From an uncultured Bacteroidota bacterium (GTDB lineage: Bacteria > Bacteroidota > Bacteroidia > Bacteroidales > P3): DNA of 64,000 nucleotides. The notes below the pieces were generated by a model. It made no database searches. It saw only the letters and a list, made by a program, of their open reading frames with translations, and was not told where the DNA came from. The stretch covers positions 124,001 through 188,000 of the forward strand of contig CACYJU010000001.1 in the NCBI GenBank assembly GCA_902774845.1, written 5' to 3'. Shown one piece after another: positions 44,717 to 52,751 of the stretch; position 1 is the first letter of the stretch, and the number at the start of each line of letters is the position of its first letter. The position numbers and the translations under genes were made by a program.

Positions 44717-47281
44717 TTATTCCATATCGTACGCATCCGTGTCCGTCGTGGTCTGCTTCTTCTCCTGTTTAAGTCCGTTGTTTATCTTGTAGGAGAATCC
44801 CAGCGTGATGGTGGGTGCTATGCGGTTGCCTCTGAACACTCTGTTCATTTGCTCGTTTACCGTGGTGTGTCCATAACGTCCGGTACAGAACACATCGCTC
44901 ACCCTCAGGTTGATGGTTCCTTGACGTTTCAGCACGTCTTTCTTCACCGCCAAGTCAAACCACACCGACCCTATCATCGTGGTCTGCAGGTCGTGGAATC
45001 CTGGTCTGAACTGTCCCGAAAACTGTATCGCCCAGTCTTTTGGCAGGTTCATGTACGAACTCAGTTTGCCGCTCACCCTGAACGAGTTGTCGCTCTTGTT
45101 GTCCAGCAGTGCCGTACCTTCGATATATTCGCCATACAGGTTTACGCTCAGGTTCATCTTCCACCATTTCAGTATCTGCTGGTCCCATATTATTTCCATT
45201 CCGTAGTTGATGCCCTTTCCCAGGTTCTGCCACGTCGAGGCCCAATAGCCGTCGTAGTCTGAGTTGTATAACATCCATGGTGCATAATATGCTGCCGATG
45301 CCGAATCCCAAACGAAGCCGTACATTGTCATCTTGTGGTCGGTCTGACGGAAATAGAGCGAAGTGAAGATGTTGGTCTGCTTGAACCCTACGTTATAAGA
45401 AAGCTCCAGTGCGTGTGTGTATTCTGGGTTGAGTTGTGGATTGCCGAAACTCATCTCCTTGCCTTGCCTGATGTTGATGTAGGCGTCCAGTGATTGCATT
45501 CTCGGTCTCCTCACTCTCTTGCTGTAGCTCAGCTGTATGCTCTGCTTGTCGGTGATGTTATACGAAAGGTGTACCGTTGGGTACAGCTGCATGTAGAATG
45601 TATCAACCATCACGTGGTTGTTGTGGTAGTAGTCCACTCCTTTTACACTGGAATATTCTCCTCTCAATCCCACCTGCGCCGAGAGGTTCTTCACTATCGT
45701 CCCTCCGAAGGTGGCATATATGGCATGTATCTGCTGCCTGTAGTCCTCGTTCACCGACGATTGCGCGTCGAGGGCGTTCGTCGTGTCGTGGGTGTTTAAA
45801 TAGTAGTCCGACTTAAGCAGCCCTTGGTTCAGCAATCCTTCATAACCGACCTCCAGTTTGAATCGGTCCGCAAAAGGATGTGTGTAGTCCAACTTAGCGT
45901 TCAGCGAGTTTCCGCCTCTCAGGTTGTCGGTCACTCTCCAGTAGTAGTTGTCTTGGTCTATGCTGTCCACGTCATACCTCATACACTGCCCGCCACCGCC
46001 TGTGCCGTGTCTGTGGGTGTATGTAAGGTCTAAGGTCAACTGCTGGTCTTTCTTTTCAAATTTCTTGATAAAAAGCAGGTACGCCGTCTGGTTCAGTCGT
46101 TTGGTGAAGTTCGTATCTGTCTGGCGATAGTCATATTGTCCGCTGTTCAGTATGTCGTCGGCATCTATATAGCTGAACCGTGTCCGCTTGCCTCCATTAA
46201 AAGTGTACGACAGCATCAACGAGGCGTTGTTCTTGAAATAGTATTCCGCCCCTACCTTTACGCTCGTCATCGTGTTCTGGTGACGGTTATATTCAAACAG
46301 GCTGTCGTGCGATATCGTCGCTCCGTTGTTGTAGCGCCAGATGTCCGTCTTGCTCCTGTTGCCGCGTCCTCGCATGCCACCGTCCACATTCAGGAAGAAA
46401 TTCCAACGGTGTGTCGCATAGTTCAGGTTTATGGTTCCCATCGCTGTGGGGATGAACTTGGTGTAGTTTATCTGCGGGTTCATCGTGCCGTCGTTATATC
46501 CCGCCAGGTTCGGTATCTGGAAGGGTAGGGGAGCCCCTATGTTTGCGTTCACCGTGCCGCTCAATCCCAACGAGCCGCTGGTTTGCTCTTTCAGTTTGAT
46601 GTTAATGATGCCTGACATTCCTTCGGGGTCATACTTTGCCGACGGGTTGGTTATCACCTCTACGTTCTCTATCGAGCTCGCTGGTATCTGCTCCAGCAGC
46701 ACGTCCAACTCGCTCCCCATCAGCTCGTAGGGACGCCCGTTGATAAGCACTTTTACGTTCGACGACCCTCTCAGCGACACCTCTCCGTCGTTATCCACCG
46801 ACACACTTGGCACATTGTCCAGCACATCCGTCGCCGTGCCGCCCCCTGTCACTATGTTCTTGTCCACGTTGATGACTCGTTTGTCCAGCTGATACTCCAT
46901 CATCGACCGCTCTGCTGTCACCTCGGCCGCCTTCAACACCGTTGCCGTCGGTGACAACTTTACGGTGCCTATGTTCACGGACGGCTTGCCTGCCGAAAAG
47001 GTCACTGTCTCGGGATGGTAATATGGCTTGAACCCCATCAATGTTATTCTCACGATATACGTGCCATACGGTATCTTTGTCACCTCGAAATTTCCGCCTT
47101 CGAGCGATACGTCTCCAGCAACCAAACTCGAGTCCGTTGTCTTCAACACCGCTATGGTGGCATACTCTATAGCCGCCCCTCCCGACTTCTCAATTACCTT
47201 TCCGGTCAGCTTGCCTTGAGCAGACACCTGCCCACAGAAGGCTATCATCAGCAATAAAGTTATATATCTCAAGTACTTCAT
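44717..47281 (-). CDS. TonB-dependent outer-membrane receptor, beta-barrel family
   Basis: Outer-membrane transporter-like protein of 854 residues. Signal peptide about 1-22 (ends VSAQG), then a carboxypeptidase regulatory-like domain (about 24-110), a plug domain (DVLDNVPSVSVDNDGEVSLRG, then INGRPYELMGSELDVLLEQIPASSIENVEVITNPSAKYDPEG), and a C-terminal barrel of the outer-membrane-beta-barrel-3 type. The tail after the last barrel strand (KQEKKQTTTDTDAYDME) is charged. No SusD partner is encoded next to it, so it is not a typical polysaccharide-utilisation pair. Substrate unknown. Confidence 0.88.
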   Translation of the reverse strand: MKYLRYITLLLMIAFCGQVSAQGKLTGKVIEKSGGAAIEYATIAVLKTTDSSLVAGDVSLEGGNFEVTKIPYGTYIVRITLMGFKPYYHPETVTFSAGKPSVNIGTVKLSPTATVLKAAEVTAERSMMEYQLDKRVINVDKNIVTGGGTATDVLDNVPSVSVDNDGEVSLRGSSNVKVLINGRPYELMGSELDVLLEQIPASSIENVEVITNPSAKYDPEGMSGIINIKLKEQTSGSLGLSGTVNANIGAPLPFQIPNLAGYNDGTMNPQINYTKFIPTAMGTINLNYATHRWNFFLNVDGGMRGRGNRSKTDIWRYNNGATISHDSLFEYNRHQNTMTSVKVGAEYYFKNNASLMLSYTFNGGKRTRFSYIDADDILNSGQYDYRQTDTNFTKRLNQTAYLLFIKKFEKKDQQLTLDLTYTHRHGTGGGGQCMRYDVDSIDQDNYYWRVTDNLRGGNSLNAKLDYTHPFADRFKLEVGYEGLLNQGLLKSDYYLNTHDTTNALDAQSSVNEDYRQQIHAIYATFGGTIVKNLSAQVGLRGEYSSVKGVDYYHNNHVMVDTFYMQLYPTVHLSYNITDKQSIQLSYSKRVRRPRMQSLDAYINIRQGKEMSFGNPQLNPEYTHALELSYNVGFKQTNIFTSLYFRQTDHKMTMYGFVWDSASAAYYAPWMLYNSDYDGYWASTWQNLGKGINYGMEIIWDQQILKWWKMNLSVNLYGEYIEGTALLDNKSDNSFRVSGKLSSYMNLPKDWAIQFSGQFRPGFHDLQTTMIGSVWFDLAVKKDVLKRQGTINLRVSDVFCTGRYGHTTVNEQMNRVFRGNRIAPTITLGFSYKINNGLKQEKKQTTTDTDAYDME

Positions 47282-47313
47282 AATGCTAAATTATTTGCAA
47301 TCCTTATCGCATG

Positions 47314-47321
47314 CAAAAGTA
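47314..47321 (-). promoter_or_regulatory. -7 box for the TonB receptor gene
   Basis: On the minus strand TACTTTTG fits TAnnTTTG, 32 bases before the start codon at 47281. Confidence 0.55.
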
Positions 47322-47451
47322 CTTTCAATTTTTCAGGGTTTTCCCCCAGAAAAAACATATTTTCCCTAAACCGCCTCTTCCTCTCCCTACATCCAGCACT
47401 TCAACACCTAGCAATACCCCTCAACCCATCCACATTCAACCTCTTCAAACG

Positions 47452-47500
47452 ATTGCCCTGTCCGGGCACGGACAATCAATTGCTCTGTCCGGGTACGGAC
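47452..47500. repeat. Direct 22-bp repeat spanning the stop codon of the PAS gene
   Basis: Two copies (47452-47473 and 47479-47500) of ATTGCYCTGTCCGGG plus YACGGAC, five bases apart. Each contains a GTCCG/CGGAC inverted repeat. The PAS-gene stop codon falls in the five-base spacer, so one copy encodes its last residues and the other lies just past the stop. Confidence 0.75.
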
Positions 47501-47826
47501 CTCACCTTGTGGGGCATCTCAAATGGGATAGGCAGCGACAGCTCTATCAGTCCACCAAACTCCTCTCCGTCATACCAAGGCACTTGGTATATCAGCTTCT
47601 TCACTCCGTTCTTTTCTATCGTGTAGGCGTTCAGCTTCTCCTCGTCCAGCAGCTCTTTCAGTATCGCTGCCGCCTGTGGCGGATGGCAGTCAAACAGGTT
47701 GTTGCCCACAATCTTGTGCCCGTGGCTGTTCACGTCTGCCGACGTCTGGTTCATATCCAATATGTTCCCCTCTTTGTCGCAAACGGTGATAGCCACCTTC
47801 TTCAGTCCTTCAAAATATTTGTCCAT
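47476..47826 (-). CDS. Single-domain PAS protein
   Basis: Small cytoplasmic protein of 116 residues consisting of one PAS-like domain and nothing else. Recognisable elements are VAITVCDKEGNILDMNQTS, IVGNNLFDCHPPQA, and YTIEKNGVKKLIYQVPWY with the last strand FGGLIELSLPIPFEMPH. There is no kinase, cyclase or DNA-binding part, so it probably binds a small ligand or partner protein. The last residues (VRSVPGQSN) are encoded by one copy of a 22-bp direct repeat and look like a later extension. The gene follows the hypothetical gene at 47830 by three bases. Confidence 0.75.
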   Translation of the reverse strand: MDKYFEGLKKVAITVCDKEGNILDMNQTSADVNSHGHKIVGNNLFDCHPPQAAAILKELLDEEKLNAYTIEKNGVKKLIYQVPWYDGEEFGGLIELSLPIPFEMPHKVRSVPGQSN

Positions 47827-47829
47827 GAT

Positions 47830-49332
47830 TTATAAACCTTTAATGTTTATCAGTCGGCATTTTTTTAATTTTGAGACCGTCACATACCAGTCGTCCTCTA
47901 TTCTCTGCAATTTTCCAGTGAGGAACAGCAACTTATCTTGGGGCAATGTGTATTTGCTCACCTTGCCGCCGTCGTCTATGGCATATATTGCCAACGTGGC
48001 TTTCGCTGTTGTCATGGTGGCTAGCCTCGATGCATCCTCGCTTAGGTCATACTCTGTAGGCGACTTCGAGTTTTCTGTCTGCACCACGTAGGTGTGACCG
48101 TTGTGGTATGTGATATGCTGGCGTATCGGTGTCTGGTCGTTGGGCGAAGCAATATGGTTCCTTACCGGCACTCGCCACACCAGGTTGCCTTCCTTGTCCA
48201 CAGCTACCATTAGGCTTCCGAAAAGGTCATAGATATACATGACCGAACCTTTCGAATAGACTATGGTGGTCATGAAATTCCAAAGCTGCATGACTCCGCC
48301 GAACGGTGTTGCTACCCCATCGTGGTTCGTCAGACCTTGCATCTCTGTTTTTTCGTTGCGCTTTGAGTCTAAGTCACGGTTTTCCAATACGGCAAATTCC
48401 GTCGGAGTGAGGGGCTGTGGGTTGAACACCAGTCGGTTATTATGGGTGTCGTATGAGAGGCCGAAGATGGCTGAGTATTGTATGTTGTGTAGTCCGTGCC
48501 GTTTTTCTCCTATTGTGCCGCCGGCCACGAAGTGTCCGTCCACATAGTTGAGCAGTCGGCAGGATCCAATGTCTGCTCTGTCTATGGAGTCTAAGAACAT
48601 CTCGTCGCTCATCGAGCTTTGGTTGGCAAAGAGAAAATAGGTGTTTTTGTCTGTCACTCCTACCAGCATCGCGTGCACCCCCTCTTCGTCGTCGATGGTC
48701 AGAGTGTTGTACCATCCTGGCAGATCGTCTCTCTGCCACAACGGCGAAAAGCGGTTGTCCGTCACGATGAGTGCGTCGTATTCGGCTTCTTCTTTGCCGA
48801 AGGCTTTGGCTATACGTGAGTTGTTGCTATATTCTTTGATAGAGAGGGCGGTCACGTGCCCGTCGGGTGATGTCGCCACCTTCCAGTCCATCATGTTTGA
48901 GCCTTTGTTCTTCCTGTGGTAGAGCAGCTTGGGCTCCCCTACCAGACTCCATGAAGAGAGGCTTGCCTTGAATACATGGATGCAGCCTGGGTTGTTCTTC
49001 AAAGCTCCGCATACCACCATATAGACGGTGTCTTCTACAGCATTGGCTGCCACAAGCATACTCTCCTTCTGTTTCGTCACCACCAGCGTCTTCGCTGCCT
49101 TGCCTTCTTCGTCTAGTCCGTATATAACAACGCCTGTACCTATATCGCCTTGGACATAGTAGTTTTTGTTTGTCGCTATTATCGTGAGACCGTCTTTTTT
49201 GGTCAGGAAATAGGCTCCGCTGGCTTTGGCGTTGTCGAGCCCTTTCACTTCTTTGAAACTCATGTTAACCTGTTGTGCGATGCCGCTCAGGGCGATAACT
49301 GTTAGCACAAGTACGAGGGTCAATTTTCTCAT
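47830..49332 (-). CDS. Exported protein of unknown function
   Basis: Protein of 500 residues with a clear signal peptide (MRKLTLVLVLTVIALSGIAQQ). I do not recognise the family. The body is mostly beta-strand, with recurring short stretches of the style DGHVTAL, DDEEGVHAMLVG, DKEGNLVWRVP and DDGGKVSKYTLP spaced 50-80 residues apart, which suggests a beta-propeller. There is no sorting domain, lipobox or membrane helix at the C-terminus, so it is probably periplasmic. It lies between an outer-membrane protein gene (25 bases upstream) and the PAS gene (three bases downstream). Confidence 0.65.
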   Translation of the reverse strand: MRKLTLVLVLTVIALSGIAQQVNMSFKEVKGLDNAKASGAYFLTKKDGLTIIATNKNYYVQGDIGTGVVIYGLDEEGKAAKTLVVTKQKESMLVAANAVEDTVYMVVCGALKNNPGCIHVFKASLSSWSLVGEPKLLYHRKNKGSNMMDWKVATSPDGHVTALSIKEYSNNSRIAKAFGKEEAEYDALIVTDNRFSPLWQRDDLPGWYNTLTIDDEEGVHAMLVGVTDKNTYFLFANQSSMSDEMFLDSIDRADIGSCRLLNYVDGHFVAGGTIGEKRHGLHNIQYSAIFGLSYDTHNNRLVFNPQPLTPTEFAVLENRDLDSKRNEKTEMQGLTNHDGVATPFGGVMQLWNFMTTIVYSKGSVMYIYDLFGSLMVAVDKEGNLVWRVPVRNHIASPNDQTPIRQHITYHNGHTYVVQTENSKSPTEYDLSEDASRLATMTTAKATLAIYAIDDGGKVSKYTLPQDKLLFLTGKLQRIEDDWYVTVSKLKKCRLINIKGL

Positions 49333-49357
49333 AATGGTATTGCTTATTGGTGAATAC

Positions 49358-50080
49358 TTACCACCTGAATCCGATGGTGGCTATCGGCGTGAGGGTTACG
49401 GGTATATTGGTCATATATGCGTCTGCACTATTCGCTCCCGACGAGAAGAAGTTGAGGAACGGATATCTCATCTTCAGCCTCAGCGCCACGAAGAAAGTAT
49501 TGGTGAAATAATAAAATGCTCCTACCGAAGCTTGCAACGACAGGGCTCCTCCCATGCTGTATCCATCACTCGACGCATACTTTCCTTCGCTTATCATGTT
49601 CCCTCCCAGGTCGAGTATGTCCTTTTTGTACGTCCTGCCGAACGTCAGCGATTCGGCAATTCCTATGCCGGCCATCACGGGTAGCTTCTCTGTGATATAG
49701 TAGGCGAAGAAGACCTCCTCCGCTATCTCTAGCACATTCGATTTCTGACTCAGGGCTATCTGGTTTACGCTGTCCATATAAGTTATGCCGGCTCTCTCTC
49801 TTGAGAAACTCAGGTCAAAGTTGAACCCGAAGTTTGCACGCCCCTTGATCTCTCGCTCCATGCCATAGTAGAAACCGAATATCGGCGACACCATACGTTT
49901 TGCCGATCTGGGCTTCACATCGCTTATTCCTGTCAGATCGGGCTGTGGTACGCTGAACGGCATTACCGCTCCTGCCGAAAATCCCATCATAAAGTCGCCG
50001 TCCCACACAAAATACTGAGCCTTCGTCGTACCCGTCGCAACGAAGAGTGCGACGATAAAAACTAACAATGCTTTTTTCAT
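49358..50080 (-). CDS. Small outer-membrane beta-barrel-like protein
   Basis: Protein of 240 residues with signal peptide about 1-21 (ends TTKAQ). Alternating hydrophobic strands, many Tyr/Phe, and a final strand ending in aromatic IATIGFRW are typical of a small outer-membrane barrel of about eight strands. No specific family is recognised. Its start codon is 13 bases past the edge of the 240-bp repeat element (minus-strand direction), so the element separates it from its upstream operon neighbour at 50334. The two may be distant relatives (similar length and ending), but this is only an impression. Confidence 0.6.
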   Translation of the reverse strand: MKKALLVFIVALFVATGTTKAQYFVWDGDFMMGFSAGAVMPFSVPQPDLTGISDVKPRSAKRMVSPIFGFYYGMEREIKGRANFGFNFDLSFSRERAGITYMDSVNQIALSQKSNVLEIAEEVFFAYYITEKLPVMAGIGIAESLTFGRTYKKDILDLGGNMISEGKYASSDGYSMGGALSLQASVGAFYYFTNTFFVALRLKMRYPFLNFFSSGANSADAYMTNIPVTLTPIATIGFRW

Positions 50081-50090
50081 AGCTTATTTC

Positions 50091-50336
50091 TTAGAAACTT
50101 TTTTGATTTTGTTGATGAACAAGATTATTGACTATTGCTGAGTGATTTTTCAACTGTTTTGAGAGCACAATGTGGTGGCATTGTAACCGAATTGTTTAGA
50201 AGAGCGAGGGCAATGAAAATTCACTTTCATTGCCGAGCCGAACAAACAATGACTCCGCAAGGAGGAAAAAACGGTTGAAAAAGCACCAACAAGAGGCCGT
50301 AAGATTGTCATTGAATAAAATCAAAACAGTTTCTTA
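50091..50336. mobile_element. MITE-like palindromic repeat element, long copy (240 bp core)
   Basis: The core runs 50094-50333 between TTA flanks (50091-50093 and 50334-50336). It matches the element at 40326-40494 along both arms and carries 77 more bases in the middle. The extra part holds a 10-bp stem (GGCAATGAAA/TTTCATTGCC), an outer ATTGTTT/AAACAAT pair, and CTCC-GCAA-GGAG, a tetraloop-type hairpin. The left inverted end is partly degraded (GAAACTTTTTTGATTTT). The right TTA is the stop codon of the gene at 50334-51125. Confidence 0.8.
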
Positions 50337-51125
50337 ATTCCATAAATAACCAAAAGTGACCATCGTCTGTATTCGGCGCCTATGGTCGCAGGCGGCATAC
50401 ATGATGTCGCCTATGCAGTACATGTTGGCATAGTCGTTCGAGGCAAACGAGTTGTAGAACGGCCACGCATCCACTCGTCCGCTCAGCCCCACAAAGAAAT
50501 GCTCTCCTACGTAGTAGTTCACCTGCAGGTGGGTGGTGAGTCCGATGTTGACGTTGGAGCCCGATGCATAGTTGGCGAAATAGTTGACGTGGTCTTCTCC
50601 ATAGTCTTTTCCTGCATCGTCGGTGATGGCTGATGATATCTTTATCTTCGTCATGCCTCCTACATATATTCCCACTCCGAGCAGTATCTGCAATTTCTCT
50701 GCTATGGTGTAGTTCATGTTCAATCCGGCTGCTCCGCAGAGGCTCAGTCCCGACATTGTGTAGTTGTAGGTATAGGGTGGTTTCACGCTCCCGTATGTCG
50801 GCCCTCCCTCAAAGGTGGCATCCCATCCGTCGCGGTAGATGTCCATATAGAAAAAGCATCCTCCGATGCCGAACCCGTCTTCGTTGCCCACCATATCTAT
50901 TCCGAACGAACCTACAGCTGAGCCGTAGTTCTTGAACTGCTGCGGCTTCACAAACCCTATCCCTTCGGCCATGAAGGTGGGCTCTCCGATAACGAACTGG
51001 TAACCCACGCCTGCAAATAGCCGCTTTGGCCCCTGCCAAGGTTTCACCCATGTTTGGTGCATATACTGTGCCGATGCGGGCAACGCAAGGAGACATAATA
51101 AGGCTATGACGTAAAACTTTTTCAT
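50334..51125 (-). CDS. Outer-membrane beta-barrel-like protein
   Basis: Protein of 263 residues with signal peptide about 1-19 (ends PASAQ). It has amphipathic strands throughout, for example FFYMDIYRDGW, GLTTHLQVNYYVG and EHFFVGLSGRVDAW, and a last strand ending in aromatic TFGYLWN, as in outer-membrane barrels. Function unknown. It starts a short minus-strand operon (this gene, repeat element, barrel protein, unknown exported protein, PAS protein). Its stop codon is the TTA next to the element. Confidence 0.6.
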   Translation of the reverse strand: MKKFYVIALLCLLALPASAQYMHQTWVKPWQGPKRLFAGVGYQFVIGEPTFMAEGIGFVKPQQFKNYGSAVGSFGIDMVGNEDGFGIGGCFFYMDIYRDGWDATFEGGPTYGSVKPPYTYNYTMSGLSLCGAAGLNMNYTIAEKLQILLGVGIYVGGMTKIKISSAITDDAGKDYGEDHVNYFANYASGSNVNIGLTTHLQVNYYVGEHFFVGLSGRVDAWPFYNSFASNDYANMYCIGDIMYAACDHRRRIQTMVTFGYLWN

Positions 51126-51180
51126 ACACCATATTATTACAAATGACTTATACGATTTTCCGCCCCCTTATGTTTCAACA

Positions 51181-51213
51181 AAGCGGTCGGCCAGCCAAAG
51201 CCAGCCGACCGCC
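51181..51213 (-). terminator. Terminator after the phosphate butyryltransferase gene
   Basis: On the minus strand GCGGTCGGC pairs perfectly with GCCGACCGC across a 12-base loop that can extend the stem with one mismatch. TTTGTTG follows. It lies about 50 bases past the stop at 51264. Confidence 0.7.
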
Positions 51214-51263
51214 ATTATATAGACCAATCTATTGTCTATTCACTAATCACTCTTCACTAATCA

Positions 51264-52178
51264 CTACCTAGCATTCAGCGCAGCCAACGCGATGCTGTAA
51301 AGCTTCGTGTTGATGCTGTCTCCACGGCTGGTCAGCACGCAAGGCACCTTCGCTCCAACCACCATGCAGGCCAACTCGGCTCCGCCGAATTTCGTGCAGG
51401 TCTTGTAGAACACATTGCCGCTCTCGATGTTCGGGAACAGGATGCAGTCGGCGTCGCCGGCCACCTCGCCGCCCACTTTCTTCGTCTGGGCGCTCTCCTT
51501 GTCTATTGCCACATCCAAAGCCAACGGTCCGTCGATGATGGCGCCCTTTATCTGGCCTCTCTCGCCCATCTTGCTGATGATCGCGGCCTCAACGCAGGCG
51601 GGCATTCCCGTCGAAACCTGCTCTGTGGCGGCCAGCACAGCCACCTTCGGCTTTGCAATCTCAAGGCTCTTAGCCGTGCTGATAAGATAACCCAGGATAG
51701 CCTGCTTCTGCTTCATGTCCGGAGCCGGAACGATAGCCACGTCCGAGCACACCAGCAACTTGTGGTACTTCGGCACCTCAAACACCGCCATGTGGGTCAG
51801 CATGTCGGTCTTCTTGCCTGGCATAAGGCCTTTCTCCTTGTTCAGGATGGCGCGCATATATTTGTCTGTGCTCAGCAGACCCTTCATCAGGAACTTGCCG
51901 TCGCAGCCGCCTTCGTTCACCAGCTCCACTGCCTTCACGCCGGCCTTCGTCTCGTCGGCTTCCTGCACCAGCTCAAACTTGTTCACGTCTATTCCTTCCT
52001 CCTGGCACACCTTCTTTATCGTCTCGATGTCGCCCACCAGCGTGGCATCCACAATCCCGCGGTCCACAGCCATGCTGACTGCTCCGATAGTGTGTGAGTC
52101 GTTAGCGTAAGCCGCGATAAGTCTTTTCTTGCCTTTGGTCTTAACCAATTCCAGCAAATCGTCAAGTTTTGTAATCAT
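51264..52178 (-). CDS. ptb: Phosphate butyryltransferase-like phosphotransacylase
   Basis: Converts butyryl-CoA and phosphate to butyryl phosphate and CoA, the step before butyrate kinase makes ATP; some relatives prefer acetyl-CoA. The 304 residues are the length of Ptb and shorter than most Pta. Motifs: RLIAAYANDSHTIGAVSMAVDRG, ATLVGDIETI, GCDGKFLMKGLLSTDKYMRAIL, LVCSDVAIVPAPDMKQKQAIL, KVAVLAATEQVSTGMPAC, IKGAIIDGPLALDVAI and DADCILFPNIESGNVFYKTCTKFGGAELACMVVGAKVPCVLTSRGD. Butyrate kinase is not in this window. The gene is divergent from kamB/kamC-like genes, which fits lysine fermentation to butyrate. Confidence 0.88.
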   Translation of the reverse strand: MITKLDDLLELVKTKGKKRLIAAYANDSHTIGAVSMAVDRGIVDATLVGDIETIKKVCQEEGIDVNKFELVQEADETKAGVKAVELVNEGGCDGKFLMKGLLSTDKYMRAILNKEKGLMPGKKTDMLTHMAVFEVPKYHKLLVCSDVAIVPAPDMKQKQAILGYLISTAKSLEIAKPKVAVLAATEQVSTGMPACVEAAIISKMGERGQIKGAIIDGPLALDVAIDKESAQTKKVGGEVAGDADCILFPNIESGNVFYKTCTKFGGAELACMVVGAKVPCVLTSRGDSINTKLYSIALAALNAR

Positions 52179-52184
52179 TGTTTT

Positions 52185-52204
52185 GAAACTGTTTTGAATT
52201 TATT
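52185..52204. repeat. Solitary end of the MITE-like element in the ptb leader
   Basis: Twenty bases, GAAACTGTTTTGAATTTATT, match the inverted end of the elements at 40326 and 50091 (best the right end). The rest of the element is absent and no TTA precedes it. It lies seven bases before the ptb start codon on the leader side. Confidence 0.6.
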
Positions 52205-52240
52205 AATGTTATACTGATTTTAACTCCACAAAGTAGTCTG

Positions 52241-52248
52241 CAAATATA
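52241..52248 (-). promoter_or_regulatory. -7 box for the ptb gene
   Basis: On the minus strand TATATTTG fits TAnnTTTG, 62 bases before the start at 52178. The solitary element end would thus be transcribed as part of the leader. Confidence 0.5.
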
Positions 52249-52300
52249 CAAAAAAAAACCAGAACAAAAAAAATCCCCACCCATAACCTCCAATCTTCCT

Positions 52301-52380
52301 CCCAGTTCTCCTAGTTTCTCCTAGTTCCCCCTAGTTTCTCCTAGTTTCCCCTAGATCCCCTAGTTTCCTCTAGTCCCCCC
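52301..52380. repeat. 10-bp tandem repeat, eight units
   Basis: Units such as CTAGTTTCTC, CTAGTTCCCC and CTAGTTTCCC follow one another at exactly ten bases, with a one-base slip after the sixth unit. Confidence 0.85.
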
Positions 52381-52453
52381 CATCTCCCATCCAACCCCGC
52401 ACAACCCCCCTCCTTCAACCACTCAAAATTTGCCCTCAAATAATAGAACTAAC

Positions 52454-52480
52454 CTAATACCTCCCTAATACCTCCCTAAT
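52454..52480. repeat. 11-bp tandem repeat
   Basis: CTAATACCTCC occurs twice in a row and is followed by a third partial unit CTAAT. Confidence 0.8.
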
Positions 52481-52687
52481 GACATATATCTACATAGCGG
52501 ATAACCAGCATATTACAAGCATAAAAGTTCGATTTAACTAAATCTTCTTCACGCCTCATCTTCAATCACTTACCCATAAAACATATACAAATTTTCCACC
52601 CACAACCAGCCTTCCAAACCCACACAACCTCCCACCCCAAACAACAACATTCTTCCCCCTTCCTTCTTCCATCTAACATAATTCTCG

Positions 52688-52695
52688 TATCTTTG
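52688..52695 (+). promoter_or_regulatory. -7 box for the kamB/kamC-like operon
   Basis: TATCTTTG fits TAnnTTTG, 56 bases before the TTG start at 52752. The same octamer, followed by GCA or GCAC, is used before the polysaccharide plus arm at 28528. Confidence 0.55.
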
Positions 52696-52700
52696 CACCT

Positions 52701-52740
52701 CAATTACTAACACATTAACACAATCACGCATTAACACATC
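52701..52740. repeat. 8-bp-period array in the kamB leader
   Basis: Five units in register: CAATTACT, AACACATT, AACACAAT, CACGCATT, AACACATC. It belongs to the same loose family as the arrays at 44643, 53773, 54567 and 63903, and would be transcribed as leader. Confidence 0.65.
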
Positions 52741-52751
52741 CTTCTTTCTCT

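Larger units (their letters stand above)
52249..52687. other. G-depleted intergenic tract with short tandem repeats
   Basis: No gene is visible in this gap between divergent ptb and kamB. The plus strand is almost free of G for long stretches. It includes eight units of a 10-bp repeat (CTAGTTYCYC, 52301-52380) and two and a half units of CTAATACCTCC (52454-52480). The rest is A/C/T-rich without recognised sites. Confidence 0.7.

Noticed and set aside
44717..47281. SusC-type receptor of a polysaccharide-utilisation locus
   Set aside because: There is no SusD-like gene, glycoside hydrolase or sensor regulator next to it, and the barrel matches the other beta-barrel family.
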